A stretch of 33,312 nucleotides of DNA from NCBI GenBank assembly GCA_041609895.1, contig JBFIPX010000013.1, positions 1-33,312 on the forward strand, given 5' to 3'. Positions 22,662 through 30,820 of this stretch are shown here, piece after piece. The stretch is from JAHHLP01 sp041609895. Its GTDB lineage: Bacteria > Bacteroidota > Rhodothermia > Rhodothermales > JABDKH01. Position 1 is the first letter of the stretch; each line of letters opens with the position of its first letter. The translations under genes and the position numbers were made by a program. The notes under the pieces are model-generated. The model had not been told where the DNA came from. It searched no databases and saw only the letters and a list, made by a program, of their open reading frames with translations.

Positions 22662-23525
22662 GTGGAATCGCTAGCCTTCGCCAACATCGCCTCGTACAAG
22701 TTCGTCGACTTGGACGAGTCGTGGATCAAAGAGCTGCGGCCTTCGCTTCGATTGCAGTGTGAGGACCTGGGACTACGGGGTACAATCCTGTTGAGTCCAG
22801 AAGGCGTCAACCTTTTTCTTTCTGGGCGGCGCGACAACATCTCATCATTCCGAACCTTCATCGCGTCGTTCGGTCCCTTCGAAGATCTTTACTTCAAAAT
22901 CAGCTACAGTGCTGACCACTCTTTCCGGCGAATGCTCGTCAAGATCAAGAAAGAGATTATTCCGTTCGGAGTGTCCGGCATTCGACCGTCGCGACTGACG
23001 AGCGCGCGACTTCATCCGTCTGAACTGAAAAGGTGGCTCGACGAAAAACGGGAGGTCGTGCTGCTGGACACCCGAAACGACTACGAGGTGGAGCTCGGTA
23101 CTTTTAGGCACGCTATCAACCTTAACCTCGAGAAGTTTCGCGACTTCCCGAAGGCGGTCGAAAGCATCGAGGAGTTAAAGAAGGTTCCCGTCGTCACGTT
23201 CTGCACAGGTGGCATTAGGTGTGAGAAGGCAGCACCGCTGATGGAAGAGTTGGGGTTCGAGAAGGTGTATCAGCTGGAGGGGGGAATACTTGGGTACTTC
23301 GAAGAGTGCGGTGGCAGCTACTGGGACGGCGAGTGCTTTGTGTTCGACGGCCGCGTCGCGGTTGATGCCGACTTGGCTGAAACGGACACCGAGTTCTGCT
23401 TTAGATGTCAACATGTTCTTCGTCCCAACGAAATGATCGGCGATGATTACGTGCCCGGTGTTCGATGTCCATTTTGTTCGGATGTCGAACGCGATAGCGA
23501 TGCCGTCGCCGCCAAGTCGCAGTAG
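22662..23525 (+). CDS. trhO: tRNA uridine(34) hydroxylase, rhodanese family
   Basis: 287 residues. TrhO (YceA) hydroxylates uridine 34 of tRNA in an oxygen-dependent route to 5-hydroxyuridine and its derivatives. An N-terminal acylphosphatase-like domain has 'LRGTILLSPEGVNLFLSG'. The rhodanese domain has 'VVLLDTRNDYEVELGTFRHAI' and the active-site loop 'FCTGGIRCEKAAPLM' with Cys181 and Cys187, followed by 'VYQLEGGILGYFE'. The C-terminal extension contains two Cys-x2-Cys pairs (246/249 and 269/272), likely a zinc site. The start is GTG 22662. It is a single gene or first gene before the histone-like gene, from which it is separated by 208 nt. Confidence 0.93.
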   Translation: MESLAFANIASYKFVDLDESWIKELRPSLRLQCEDLGLRGTILLSPEGVNLFLSGRRDNISSFRTFIASFGPFEDLYFKISYSADHSFRRMLVKIKKEIIPFGVSGIRPSRLTSARLHPSELKRWLDEKREVVLLDTRNDYEVELGTFRHAINLNLEKFRDFPKAVESIEELKKVPVVTFCTGGIRCEKAAPLMEELGFEKVYQLEGGILGYFEECGGSYWDGECFVFDGRVAVDADLAETDTEFCFRCQHVLRPNEMIGDDYVPGVRCPFCSDVERDSDAVAAKSQ

Positions 23526-23682
23526 ACTTGCCACAAAGTCCAACTTGATCGCGCCTCGCACACTCGTTAGTCGCTGTAAACTTTTTGTTGACCGCGTCGA
23601 TATCACGAATCATCAATATCGCAAGTAAAGTGTTGTCGCATTTTTTTTTGCCCAGGTGTAGCCGAAATGATGTACGCAACAT

Positions 23683-23690
23683 TACCTTTG
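23683..23690 (+). promoter_or_regulatory. Bacteroidota-type -7 promoter element
   Basis: TACCTTTG fully matches TAnnTTTG and lies 43 nt before ATG 23734 of the histone-like gene. A TTG at the expected -33 distance is missing. A nine-T tract at 23641-23649 lies upstream and may aid promoter activity or end the previous transcript. Confidence 0.45.
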
Positions 23691-23733
23691 CGAAACTCCC
23701 GTACCCACCATCGACCTTGACGAGGTTGTAATT

Positions 23734-24255
23734 ATGGCTCCCGCAAAAAAATCGACGAGAAAAAAGTCGACGGCTCGTAAGAGTGCTGCAAAGAAAAAGT
23801 CAGCACGCAAGCCTGCCGCAAAGAAGAAGACGACTCGCAAGAAGTCGACGGCACGCAAACCTGCCGCGAAGAAGAGGACCGCACGCAAGAAGTCGACCGC
23901 GCGCAAGTCTGCTGCAAAGAAGAAGACGACTCGCAAGAAGTCGACTGCACGCAAGCCTGCAGCAAAGAAGAAGACCGCGCGGAAGAAGACCGCAAGGAAG
24001 TCTGCAGCGAAGAAGCGAACTAGGAAGTCCGCATCGAAGCCGGCAGCACGGAAGAAGACTGCTCGCAAGAAGACGACTCGCAAGAAGTCAACGGCACGCA
24101 AGCCTGCCGCAAAGAAGAAGACGACTCGCAAGAAGTCGACTGCACGCAAGCCTGCCGCAAAGAAGAAGACGACTCGCAAGAAGTCGACTGCACGCAAACC
24201 CGCTGCAAAGAGGAAGACGACCCGAAAGAAGTCGACTGCGAGAAAGAAGAAGTAG
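23734..24255 (+). CDS. Histone H1-like Lys/Ala-rich DNA-binding protein
   Basis: 173 residues made only of Met, Ala, Pro, Lys, Ser, Thr and Arg. It consists of repeats of the type TTRKKSTARKPAAKKK, about 16 residues each, with 'ARKSAAKKK' variants. It resembles the C-terminal tails of eukaryotic H1 and bacterial H1-like nucleoid proteins, which bind DNA through positive charge and compact it. No globular domain is present, so this is a tail-only form. GAGG at 23721-23724 precedes ATG 23734, and a TACCTTTG box lies upstream. Three tandem in-frame TAG codons end the gene (24253-24261), and a strong hairpin follows. Confidence 0.9.
   Translation: MAPAKKSTRKKSTARKSAAKKKSARKPAAKKKTTRKKSTARKPAAKKRTARKKSTARKSAAKKKTTRKKSTARKPAAKKKTARKKTARKSAAKKRTRKSASKPAARKKTARKKTTRKKSTARKPAAKKKTTRKKSTARKPAAKKKTTRKKSTARKPAAKRKTTRKKSTARKKK
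24070..24255 (+). repeat. 48-bp tandem coding repeats in the histone-like gene
   Basis: Three near-identical 48-bp units (24070-24117, 24118-24165, 24166-24213) and a partial fourth (24214-24255) encode KTTRKKSTARKPAAKK. More diverged copies lie earlier in the gene. Units differ by a few mostly silent changes, which points to recent expansion at this end. Confidence 0.85.
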
Positions 24256-24620
24256 TAGTAGGGATTGCAAGCAGTTCTCCAACCCGGAGACGCTTACTGC
24301 GTTCGATAGAATCGGCGACCGTGGGATCTACCGTGGTCGCCGATTCTCTATTAGGTCAATTGCACTTAGGCGCCGGCGCAACGTCAAGTCCAGGACGACG
24401 CTTAAGGCAGGTGCGCACCACTCGGATCAGAGATCGCTGCAAGTACCGACCGAAGGATGATGTTTGGTTGGCAGGACGTTCGTGCCATCGTCAGGTGCAC
24501 CAGACAACCGCTAGGTACTGCCCGATTGCATCGGTACAAGCGAACGATCGCTTCCATGCCGCCGTTCGTGTGATCGTGCATGGAGTCGCAGATCGGTTCA
24601 TCGGACGGCTTGCCGGTACG
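24256..24620. other. Gap between histone-like gene and acyl-CoA dehydrogenase gene
   Basis: 365 nt between two convergent genes. It begins with two further TAG codons and contains the hairpin at 24308-24347. In the remainder (24348-24620) I see no convincing gene, tRNA or repeat. A plus-strand frame runs from 24321 to 24680, but its residues look random and it overlaps the acyl-CoA dehydrogenase gene. Confidence 0.5.
24308..24347. terminator. Strong hairpin after the histone-like gene
   Basis: A perfect 13-bp inverted repeat (AGAATCGGCGACC at 24308-24320, GGTCGCCGATTCT at 24335-24347) with a 14-nt loop lies 52 nt after the stop. No T-run follows (CTATTAGG), so it may be a factor-assisted terminator, a 3'-end stabiliser or a convergent-transcription barrier. 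Confidence 0.55.
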
Positions 24621-27119
24621 TTAGCTCATAACCTCACTCGGCACTCCGACTCCGTAGTCGGTTCGATCGAGGTCGTCTAGGTGGATCGCTGTCTTCTTAT
24701 ACTCCTCCAGCGTGAAGTCGTCCACCTGAATCGCCTCTCGCGCGGTGGCTGCTGCCTCCGTCAGTAGCGAACCTTCGTCCGACGTGATGATGCCTTTCCC
24801 TACAGCTGTGGCAACCAGCTTTGCAGGAGCCGCCTTCTTCAAATCGCCGGAGCGAATGGCGTCTTTGATTTTGCCTTCTACCCGGTAAGCTGACAGCACG
24901 AGCTGCATAGCGTGCTCCAGAAACCCGAGCGGCTCCTTGTGATCCTTTGGTACATACGAACCATAAAGAACCCGTTCGCGCTGCTCACCAGCTACCTGCA
25001 TCATGCTGGCAACCTGATGCGACAGTCGATCCGAGGGTGGCCCCGACAGCCGGCTCATTCTCAGCCAGGCGCCGCCTGGCCCCCGGAGAACCCATGAGAG
25101 AGCCGGGATCTTCATGTTCTGGTACAGCCCCTCGAACGCAGCCTGCATCTGGCTCAGGGCATACGCCATCGACCAGTGGACGAACGGCAGGTCTTCCTTC
25201 AAACGTCCTTCGGCCTCGTACCGCTTCAGTACGGCAGCACCGAGATACATCCACGAGAATATGTCTGCGAAGCGACCCGTCAGCATCTCCTTTCGCTTGA
25301 GATTTCCGCCGAGCGTGCCCATTGCAATGTCGGCAAGTACCGCGAAGTGCGACGACGCCCACGACAGCTTGCGGTAGTAATGGGCCGTCGGACCGGACAC
25401 CGGTGAGCTTGCCGTGCGGCCGCGGGTAAGGCCGAGAACCTTTGCGCGGAACAGGTTTCGGAAGACGTGACCCACGTGTCCCCAGAAGGCCCGATCGAAT
25501 TCCTTGACGTCCCAATTCTCCATCGCCTGAATCTCTCGCAGCGCGTAAGGATGGCATCGAATCGCTCCTTGCCCGAAAATCATCAGCGTGCGCGTCAGGA
25601 TGTTCGCGCCCTCTACCGTTATAGAGATCGGAGTATTTGTATAGGCGTGAGCGACCAGATTACGAGGACCCCTTGAAATGGCGTTGCCGCCCAGGATGTC
25701 CATCGCATCGTTGATCGCCTTTCTAAACAGTTCGGTCGAGTTGTACTTCATAATCGCGGTGACTACTGCAGGCTTGGCACCTTGATCAAGCCCTCCCACA
25801 GTGTAACGCCGCGCTGCTTCAAGGATGTACGAGAAGCCGCCGATCCGAGCGAGCGCCTCTTCGATCCCCTCGAACTTGCCGATGGACAGTCCGAACTGCT
25901 TGCGTACGACCGCGTGCGCGCTCGCAACCCGACCCGCATGAATGGCGCCGCCCGCGGACGTGGCCGGCAGCGAGATGCCACGACCGGCCGCGAGTGACTC
26001 CATGAGCATGCGCCATCCCTTTCCTGCACCTTCCCTTCCGCCGATGATAGCCTCTTCAAGCTTCACCTCGACATCGTGACCGTCTGTCGGGCAGTTGTAG
26101 AACGGAATGCCAAGTGGGTCATGTCGACGTCCGAGCACCACACCCTCCGTGTCGGAGGGAACCAGCGCGCATGTGATACCGAGATCCTCTCCCTTGCCGA
26201 GCAGGTTGTCAGGGTCTCTCAACTTGAAGGCAAGCCCGAGGACTGTGGAGATAGCTGCAAGCGTAATGTATCTCTTGGTCCAGTTCAGCCGCAGGTAGAG
26301 CTCACCGTCGTCGCCTTTGAAGACGATGCCAGTAGATTCAAGTCCGCCGGCGTCTGAACCTGCCATCGGCTCCGTAAGCGCGAATGCAGGAATCTCCTCA
26401 TGACGAGCGAGCCGCGGCAGATAGTACTTCTTCTGTTCGTCCGTTCCGTAGTGAATCAGAAGCTCCGCCGGACCAAGTGAATTTGGCACCATCACGGTGA
26501 TTCCGAGAACAGCGTTTACGGAGCTTACCTTCTTGACGACCGCGCTGTTTGCGGACGCGGAAAAGCCGTGGCCCCCATATTCCTTCGGAATAATCAGGCC
26601 AAAGAACCGGTGACGCGCGAGGACTTCCCAAACCTCTGGCGGCAGATCACGGCGCTGAAAAACCTCCCAGTCATCTGTGATCGAGCAAACCTCTTCGCAT
26701 GGCCCATCGAGAAACGCCTGCTCTTCATCCGTAAGATCGCCATAACCCTGCGAGAGCACGCGATCCCAATTCGGTTTCCCGGAAAACAGCTCTCCCTCGA
26801 CCCAAACCGTCCCGGCGTCGATGGCTTCCTTCTCTGTTTCGGAGATCTTCGGAAGGAATCGCATGGCCTTCATGAATTTCATGACACCGAGACTGAGCAA
26901 TCGCCGCAGCGGTGGCAAATTGAAGACAAGCGCAAGAACACCAAAGGTGATCCATAGCCACGCTGGCGCTCCGAAACCGTATAACGCAGCCGCACCGGCG
27001 ATCGCCCAGATCCAAAGTGGAGCTCCACTATACCCGAGCACAAACAAAACGATCAGCATGCCGATAATGCCGGCCCAGAGAGGGACGTTGGCGAAGGCAT
27101 CGTAGAATGGGAAGTTCAT
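24621..27119 (-). CDS. fadE: Acyl-CoA dehydrogenase, large FadE type
   Basis: 832 residues, like the 814-residue E. coli FadE and longer than the usual 380-residue enzymes. Three N-terminal hydrophobic segments (about 14-32, 34-50, 52-68) should anchor it in the inner membrane. The dehydrogenase core shows 'FFGLIIPKEYGGHGFSA', 'AFALTEPMAGSDAGG' and 'MDILGGNAISRGPRN'. The FadE-type catalytic glutamate is probably in 'ITVEGANILTRTLMIFGQG'. The C-terminal about 300 residues are the FadE-specific helical extension. It catalyses the first, FAD-dependent oxidation of acyl-CoA. It is the last gene of the fad operon, 58 nt after fadA, with an intervening hairpin. Confidence 0.94.
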   Translation of the reverse strand: MNFPFYDAFANVPLWAGIIGMLIVLFVLGYSGAPLWIWAIAGAAALYGFGAPAWLWITFGVLALVFNLPPLRRLLSLGVMKFMKAMRFLPKISETEKEAIDAGTVWVEGELFSGKPNWDRVLSQGYGDLTDEEQAFLDGPCEEVCSITDDWEVFQRRDLPPEVWEVLARHRFFGLIIPKEYGGHGFSASANSAVVKKVSSVNAVLGITVMVPNSLGPAELLIHYGTDEQKKYYLPRLARHEEIPAFALTEPMAGSDAGGLESTGIVFKGDDGELYLRLNWTKRYITLAAISTVLGLAFKLRDPDNLLGKGEDLGITCALVPSDTEGVVLGRRHDPLGIPFYNCPTDGHDVEVKLEEAIIGGREGAGKGWRMLMESLAAGRGISLPATSAGGAIHAGRVASAHAVVRKQFGLSIGKFEGIEEALARIGGFSYILEAARRYTVGGLDQGAKPAVVTAIMKYNSTELFRKAINDAMDILGGNAISRGPRNLVAHAYTNTPISITVEGANILTRTLMIFGQGAIRCHPYALREIQAMENWDVKEFDRAFWGHVGHVFRNLFRAKVLGLTRGRTASSPVSGPTAHYYRKLSWASSHFAVLADIAMGTLGGNLKRKEMLTGRFADIFSWMYLGAAVLKRYEAEGRLKEDLPFVHWSMAYALSQMQAAFEGLYQNMKIPALSWVLRGPGGAWLRMSRLSGPPSDRLSHQVASMMQVAGEQRERVLYGSYVPKDHKEPLGFLEHAMQLVLSAYRVEGKIKDAIRSGDLKKAAPAKLVATAVGKGIITSDEGSLLTEAAATAREAIQVDDFTLEEYKKTAIHLDDLDRTDYGVGVPSEVMS

Positions 27120-27152
27120 TATCTATCACCCGGTGTTATTGCATTCCGTTTT

Positions 27153-27186
27153 ATGGTTGACCGTCTTTTCGGCATGGTCATACCAT
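27153..27186 (-). promoter_or_regulatory. Intercistronic hairpin between fadA and fadE
   Basis: Minus-strand ATGGTaTGACC (27186-27176) pairs with GGTCAACCAT (27162-27153): ten base pairs with one bulged A and a 13-nt loop. The left arm includes the fadA stop codon. No T-run follows, so an RNA stabiliser or processing signal is more likely than a terminator. Confidence 0.45.
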
Positions 27187-28368
27187 AAGATTCTCGATTA
27201 CGGCTGCCGCGCCCATCCCGCCTCCGATGCACATCGTGCAGATGCCGTACTGTAACCCCCGCCTCTTCATTTCGTGGAGGAGCGTGCTGGTCAGTTTTGC
27301 ACCCGTGCATCCGAGCGGGTGCCCAAGAGCAATTGCGCCGCCGTTAACGTTGACGATGTCCTCGTCGAGGCCGAGCTCGCGTATCACCGCCAGTGCCTGC
27401 GAGGCAAATGCCTCGTTCAGTTCGACGATGCCTACAGCTTCTTGCTTGAGACCCGTTTGTTTCAGCACCTTCCGCACAGCCTCGATGGGCCCGATGCCCA
27501 TGAGTTCCGGTGCAACGCCCGCCACAGCGAAGCCAACAATCCTCGCCATCGGATCGACACCGAGGTCGCGCATCACATTCTCACTTATCACAGCGCTTGC
27601 GGCCGCGCCATCCGACATCTGAGACGAATTACCGGCCGTCACCGTACCACCGGCTCGAAACACCGGCCTCAGCGCCGCTAGCGCCTCGAGCGACGTGCCC
27701 CGACGTGGACCTTCGTCGACTTCAAGTACATTCTGAATACTTGCCGTCTGTCCACTGTCGTACAACGTATAATCTATTTCGACAGGGACGATTTCTTCAT
27801 CGAAGCGGCCGCCGTCGATCGCATCAATGGCGCGCTTGTGAGATCGGTACGCAAAGGCGTCCTGATCCTCTCTGCTAATACCGTATTTCTCCGCTACGTT
27901 CTCGGCGGTGTTGCCCATGCTCACGTAAATGTCGCGGTCAGCAGCCACCGCCTTTGGATCGGCAGAGAAGTAGAAACCACTCATGGGCACCTGACTCATG
28001 GACTCGGCTCCTCCGGCAATGACAACGTCGGCCTGGCCCGTAACGACGGACTGCGATGCCATCACAATAGTCTGCAATCCTGACGAGCAGAACCGGTTGA
28101 TCGTTGCGCCGGGTACCGCATCAGGAAGACCGGCGCGTTGCGCGATAATGCGCCCCATGTTCATCCCTTGAGGGCCTTCCGGCATCGCGCAACCGATCAG
28201 CACATCGTCGACCAACTCGGGCTCCAGTCCCTGGACGCGCCTGATCGCCTCACGTACCGCGGCCGCGCCAAGCTCCTCAGGACGGTAATCGCGAAGGGCG
28301 CCTCGATGCGCCTTACCCACCGGCGTTCGGACCGAGCTCACGATATATGCTGCGTTCTTTATTTCCAT
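27178..28368 (-). CDS. fadA: Acetyl-CoA C-acyltransferase (thiolase)
   Basis: 396 residues, standard for thiolases. It cleaves 3-ketoacyl-CoA to acetyl-CoA and a shortened acyl-CoA, the last beta-oxidation step. Catalytic residues are present: nucleophile Cys94 in 'INRFCSSGLQT', His350 in 'GGAIALGHPLGCTGA', and Cys380 in 'CTMCIGGGMGAAAV'. The N-terminal 'AYIVSSVRTPVGKAHRGALRD' is typical of the FadA/FadI group. It starts 19 nt downstream of the fused dehydrogenase/hydratase gene, its multienzyme partner. Confidence 0.95.
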   Translation of the reverse strand: MEIKNAAYIVSSVRTPVGKAHRGALRDYRPEELGAAAVREAIRRVQGLEPELVDDVLIGCAMPEGPQGMNMGRIIAQRAGLPDAVPGATINRFCSSGLQTIVMASQSVVTGQADVVIAGGAESMSQVPMSGFYFSADPKAVAADRDIYVSMGNTAENVAEKYGISREDQDAFAYRSHKRAIDAIDGGRFDEEIVPVEIDYTLYDSGQTASIQNVLEVDEGPRRGTSLEALAALRPVFRAGGTVTAGNSSQMSDGAAASAVISENVMRDLGVDPMARIVGFAVAGVAPELMGIGPIEAVRKVLKQTGLKQEAVGIVELNEAFASQALAVIRELGLDEDIVNVNGGAIALGHPLGCTGAKLTSTLLHEMKRRGLQYGICTMCIGGGMGAAAVIENLMV

Positions 28369-28387
28369 CTCTATGACCTTGGGCGAA

Positions 28388-30796
28388 TTAGTTTCGAAGC
28401 GGCTTACCCGTCTTCAGCATGTGTTCGATCCTGTCCTGCGTCTCCTTGCGCTGCAAGAGCTCGAGAAATACGTCCCGTTCGAGATCGATGAGATACTGTT
28501 CGTCCACCTCCTGCGGGCCGGTAAGCTCCCCGCCGGTCAAGACAAACGCTAGCCTGCTCGCAAGGAAGAAATCGTATTCGCTGATGAAGCGACCGCTGAG
28601 GAAGTTGTAGGCAGCGGCCTCGAGCGTCGCGGCCCCGGGCTTGCCAAGGACCATGAAGCGACGACGTGCGGGCGGCACATACCCAGCCTCAGACCGTTCG
28701 ATCACGGCGTTCTTGGCAACGTGGAAGCGTCGGGCGGAATTCATGACCGTGTTCGTTGAGGGGGGCAGGTAGCCCAGCTCTATCGATTCGGGGCCACTTC
28801 TGGAAACCTTGGCGCCAGCGACCGTCTCAAAGAACTTGTTTACCGACGCCTGTATCTCGCTGACGTAACCATTTGGGGCGGCGTCGGCTGCGGCCTGCGC
28901 AAGCCGCGTGGTACCAGTCCCTGCCGGAATCACGCCTACGCCAAGCTCGACGAGTCCGAGATACGCTTCCGCACAAACGATGGTGTTCTGTGATGCCATC
29001 GCGATCTCGCAACCACCGCCGAGTGCCATTTGATGAATGGCTGGTACGACCGGCTTGCCGGCGTACCGCACGCGTTGAACGACCTGCTGAAATCGCGACA
29101 AGAAGTGCTCGAGCTCGTCCGACTTGCCCGCCTTGAGCGCAGTGGCCACCTCCATGAGGTTCGCGCCTACGGAGAAGTTCTTCCCCTCGTTGGCTATCAC
29201 CATTCCCCGCAGCCGGTCGTCATTCTCTACGGTGTCGATTGCCTCCTCGAGTCCCTCCATTACCCCCTTTCCGAGCGCGTTCGCCTTGGATCGAAACTCA
29301 TAAAGCGCCACGCCGTCGCCGAGGTCGAGCAAAGCACCTTCGCTTTTCTCCCAGATCGCAAATGAAGCGTTACCTGCGATGCGTTGCGATGACATCTCGT
29401 CCGAAGGATCGGGATCCGACCTGTGGGCCGACTCGCCCGGCACGTATACCTCTCGATTGCCGGAGGACTCACGGTAGAAACTCTGCGCACCGCTGTCCAG
29501 CATACGGCTGACCCATTCGGGCAGCGGAATGCCGTCCGCACGAAGGTCGTCACTAACTCGTTCAACGCCCAGTGCATCCCAAATCTGGAACGGGCCGAGC
29601 TCCCATCCAAAGCCCCATCGGATCGCTCGATCGACGTCCGCAGGATTCTCAGTAATCTCAGGAATGCGACGGGCGCTGTAGCCCAAAAGATCACGCGTTG
29701 TAGTACGGAGGAAATCCCCGGCCAGGCCGTCGTCATCGTACAGTGCGGTGAGACGGTCTTTGAGCCCGCCAGCTTTCCAGATCGATGCAAGGTCTATTCT
29801 CGGTGTCGGCGCCGATCGGTATTCGCCGGTAGCTGGATCTATGGATTTGATCTCCTTGCCAACCTTTCGATAATAGCCGGCTCGGGTTTTGGCGCCCAAC
29901 GCGCCGGCATCAACCAGCGCCTTAAGTGACGCCGGAGTTGTGAATGCATCAGCGCTCTCATCCACTTCCTCGACCGCTGCACGAAGGTTCTCGATGACAT
30001 GTCTCATGACGTCAAGTCCCACGACATCGGCCGTGCGGAAAGTCGCTGATTTCGGCCGGCCCGTAAGTGCTCCTGTAATCGCGTCGATTTCCTCGATCGT
30101 CATGCGTCCGTCTTCGAACCACCGGATTGCTGACATCATGGCGTAAATTCCAATCCGATTGCCGATGAAGTAGGGGCGATCCTTTGCAACGACGATTCCC
30201 TTTCCAAGATGGACCCGGCCGAACCAGGCAATTCTGTCCATCACCGCTTCATCTGTCTCGGGCGTCGGAACCAGTTCCAGCAGCTTGAGATATCTCGGAG
30301 GGTTGAAGAAGTGAGTTCCGAGAAAGCGCCGCCGGAAGCCGTCCGGCAGACCCGCAACGATTTCGTGGATTGGCAAGCCACTCGTGTTCGTCGACACGAT
30401 CGTTTGCGGGCCAACCGACTCCGCGATGCGCTGGGCAATGTCGCGCTTGATGTCCATACGCTCGACGACGGCTTCGACCACCCAATCGCATTCCGAAAGC
30501 CTGTCAAAGTCGTCCTCGAAATTGCCAAGAGAGATTCGTGACGAAATCGCGTCCGTGAAAAACGGATCCGGCTTCATCCTCGTCGTCTTCTTGAACATCG
30601 ACTTGACCAACGCATTTCGATCCCCCGCGTCTTCGCTCGGAAGATCCAGAAGCAGTACGTCCAAGCCGGCGTTGGCGAAATGAGCGGCGATCTGAGACCC
30701 CATCGTGCCCGCGCCGAGAACGACGACCCTTTGAAACGGCTTCCAGTGCTTCGACCCCTCTGAACGTTCGGTGTCTGCCACGGCTTCTACTTGCAT
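28388..30796 (-). CDS. fadN: 3-hydroxyacyl-CoA dehydrogenase / enoyl-CoA hydratase, FadN type
   Basis: 802 residues. The dehydrogenase comes first: NAD-binding 'VVVLGAGTMGSQIAAHFANA' (24-43), 'VSTNTSGLPIHEI', 'GTHFFNPPRYLKLLELVP' and the C-terminal dehydrogenase part with 'FIGNRIGIYAMM'. The enoyl-CoA hydratase follows after about residue 470: 'NEGKNFSVGANLMEVA', 'PVVPAIHQMALGGGCEIAMA' and 'YLGLVELGVGVIPAGTGTTR'. This order is the reverse of E. coli FadB and matches Bacillus FadN. The enzyme performs the hydration and second oxidation of beta-oxidation. It lies 24 nt after the acyl-CoA ligase gene and 19 nt before the thiolase gene. Confidence 0.93.
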   Translation of the reverse strand: MQVEAVADTERSEGSKHWKPFQRVVVLGAGTMGSQIAAHFANAGLDVLLLDLPSEDAGDRNALVKSMFKKTTRMKPDPFFTDAISSRISLGNFEDDFDRLSECDWVVEAVVERMDIKRDIAQRIAESVGPQTIVSTNTSGLPIHEIVAGLPDGFRRRFLGTHFFNPPRYLKLLELVPTPETDEAVMDRIAWFGRVHLGKGIVVAKDRPYFIGNRIGIYAMMSAIRWFEDGRMTIEEIDAITGALTGRPKSATFRTADVVGLDVMRHVIENLRAAVEEVDESADAFTTPASLKALVDAGALGAKTRAGYYRKVGKEIKSIDPATGEYRSAPTPRIDLASIWKAGGLKDRLTALYDDDGLAGDFLRTTTRDLLGYSARRIPEITENPADVDRAIRWGFGWELGPFQIWDALGVERVSDDLRADGIPLPEWVSRMLDSGAQSFYRESSGNREVYVPGESAHRSDPDPSDEMSSQRIAGNASFAIWEKSEGALLDLGDGVALYEFRSKANALGKGVMEGLEEAIDTVENDDRLRGMVIANEGKNFSVGANLMEVATALKAGKSDELEHFLSRFQQVVQRVRYAGKPVVPAIHQMALGGGCEIAMASQNTIVCAEAYLGLVELGVGVIPAGTGTTRLAQAAADAAPNGYVSEIQASVNKFFETVAGAKVSRSGPESIELGYLPPSTNTVMNSARRFHVAKNAVIERSEAGYVPPARRRFMVLGKPGAATLEAAAYNFLSGRFISEYDFFLASRLAFVLTGGELTGPQEVDEQYLIDLERDVFLELLQRKETQDRIEHMLKTGKPLRN

Positions 30797-30820
30797 ATCA
30801 AATGCTCCCTAATGGCTTGT

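Noticed and set aside
23682..24197. Minus-strand open frame of 171 codons with repeated Phe/Ala/Leu/Arg blocks
   Set aside because: It is the antisense of the Lys/Ala/Arg repeat gene. The repeat codons simply contain no antisense stops, and the hydrophobic pattern is a mirror artefact.
24321..24680. Plus-strand frame of 119 codons after the hairpin
   Set aside because: No recognisable domain, biased residues, starts inside the hairpin loop and overlaps the end of the acyl-CoA dehydrogenase gene.
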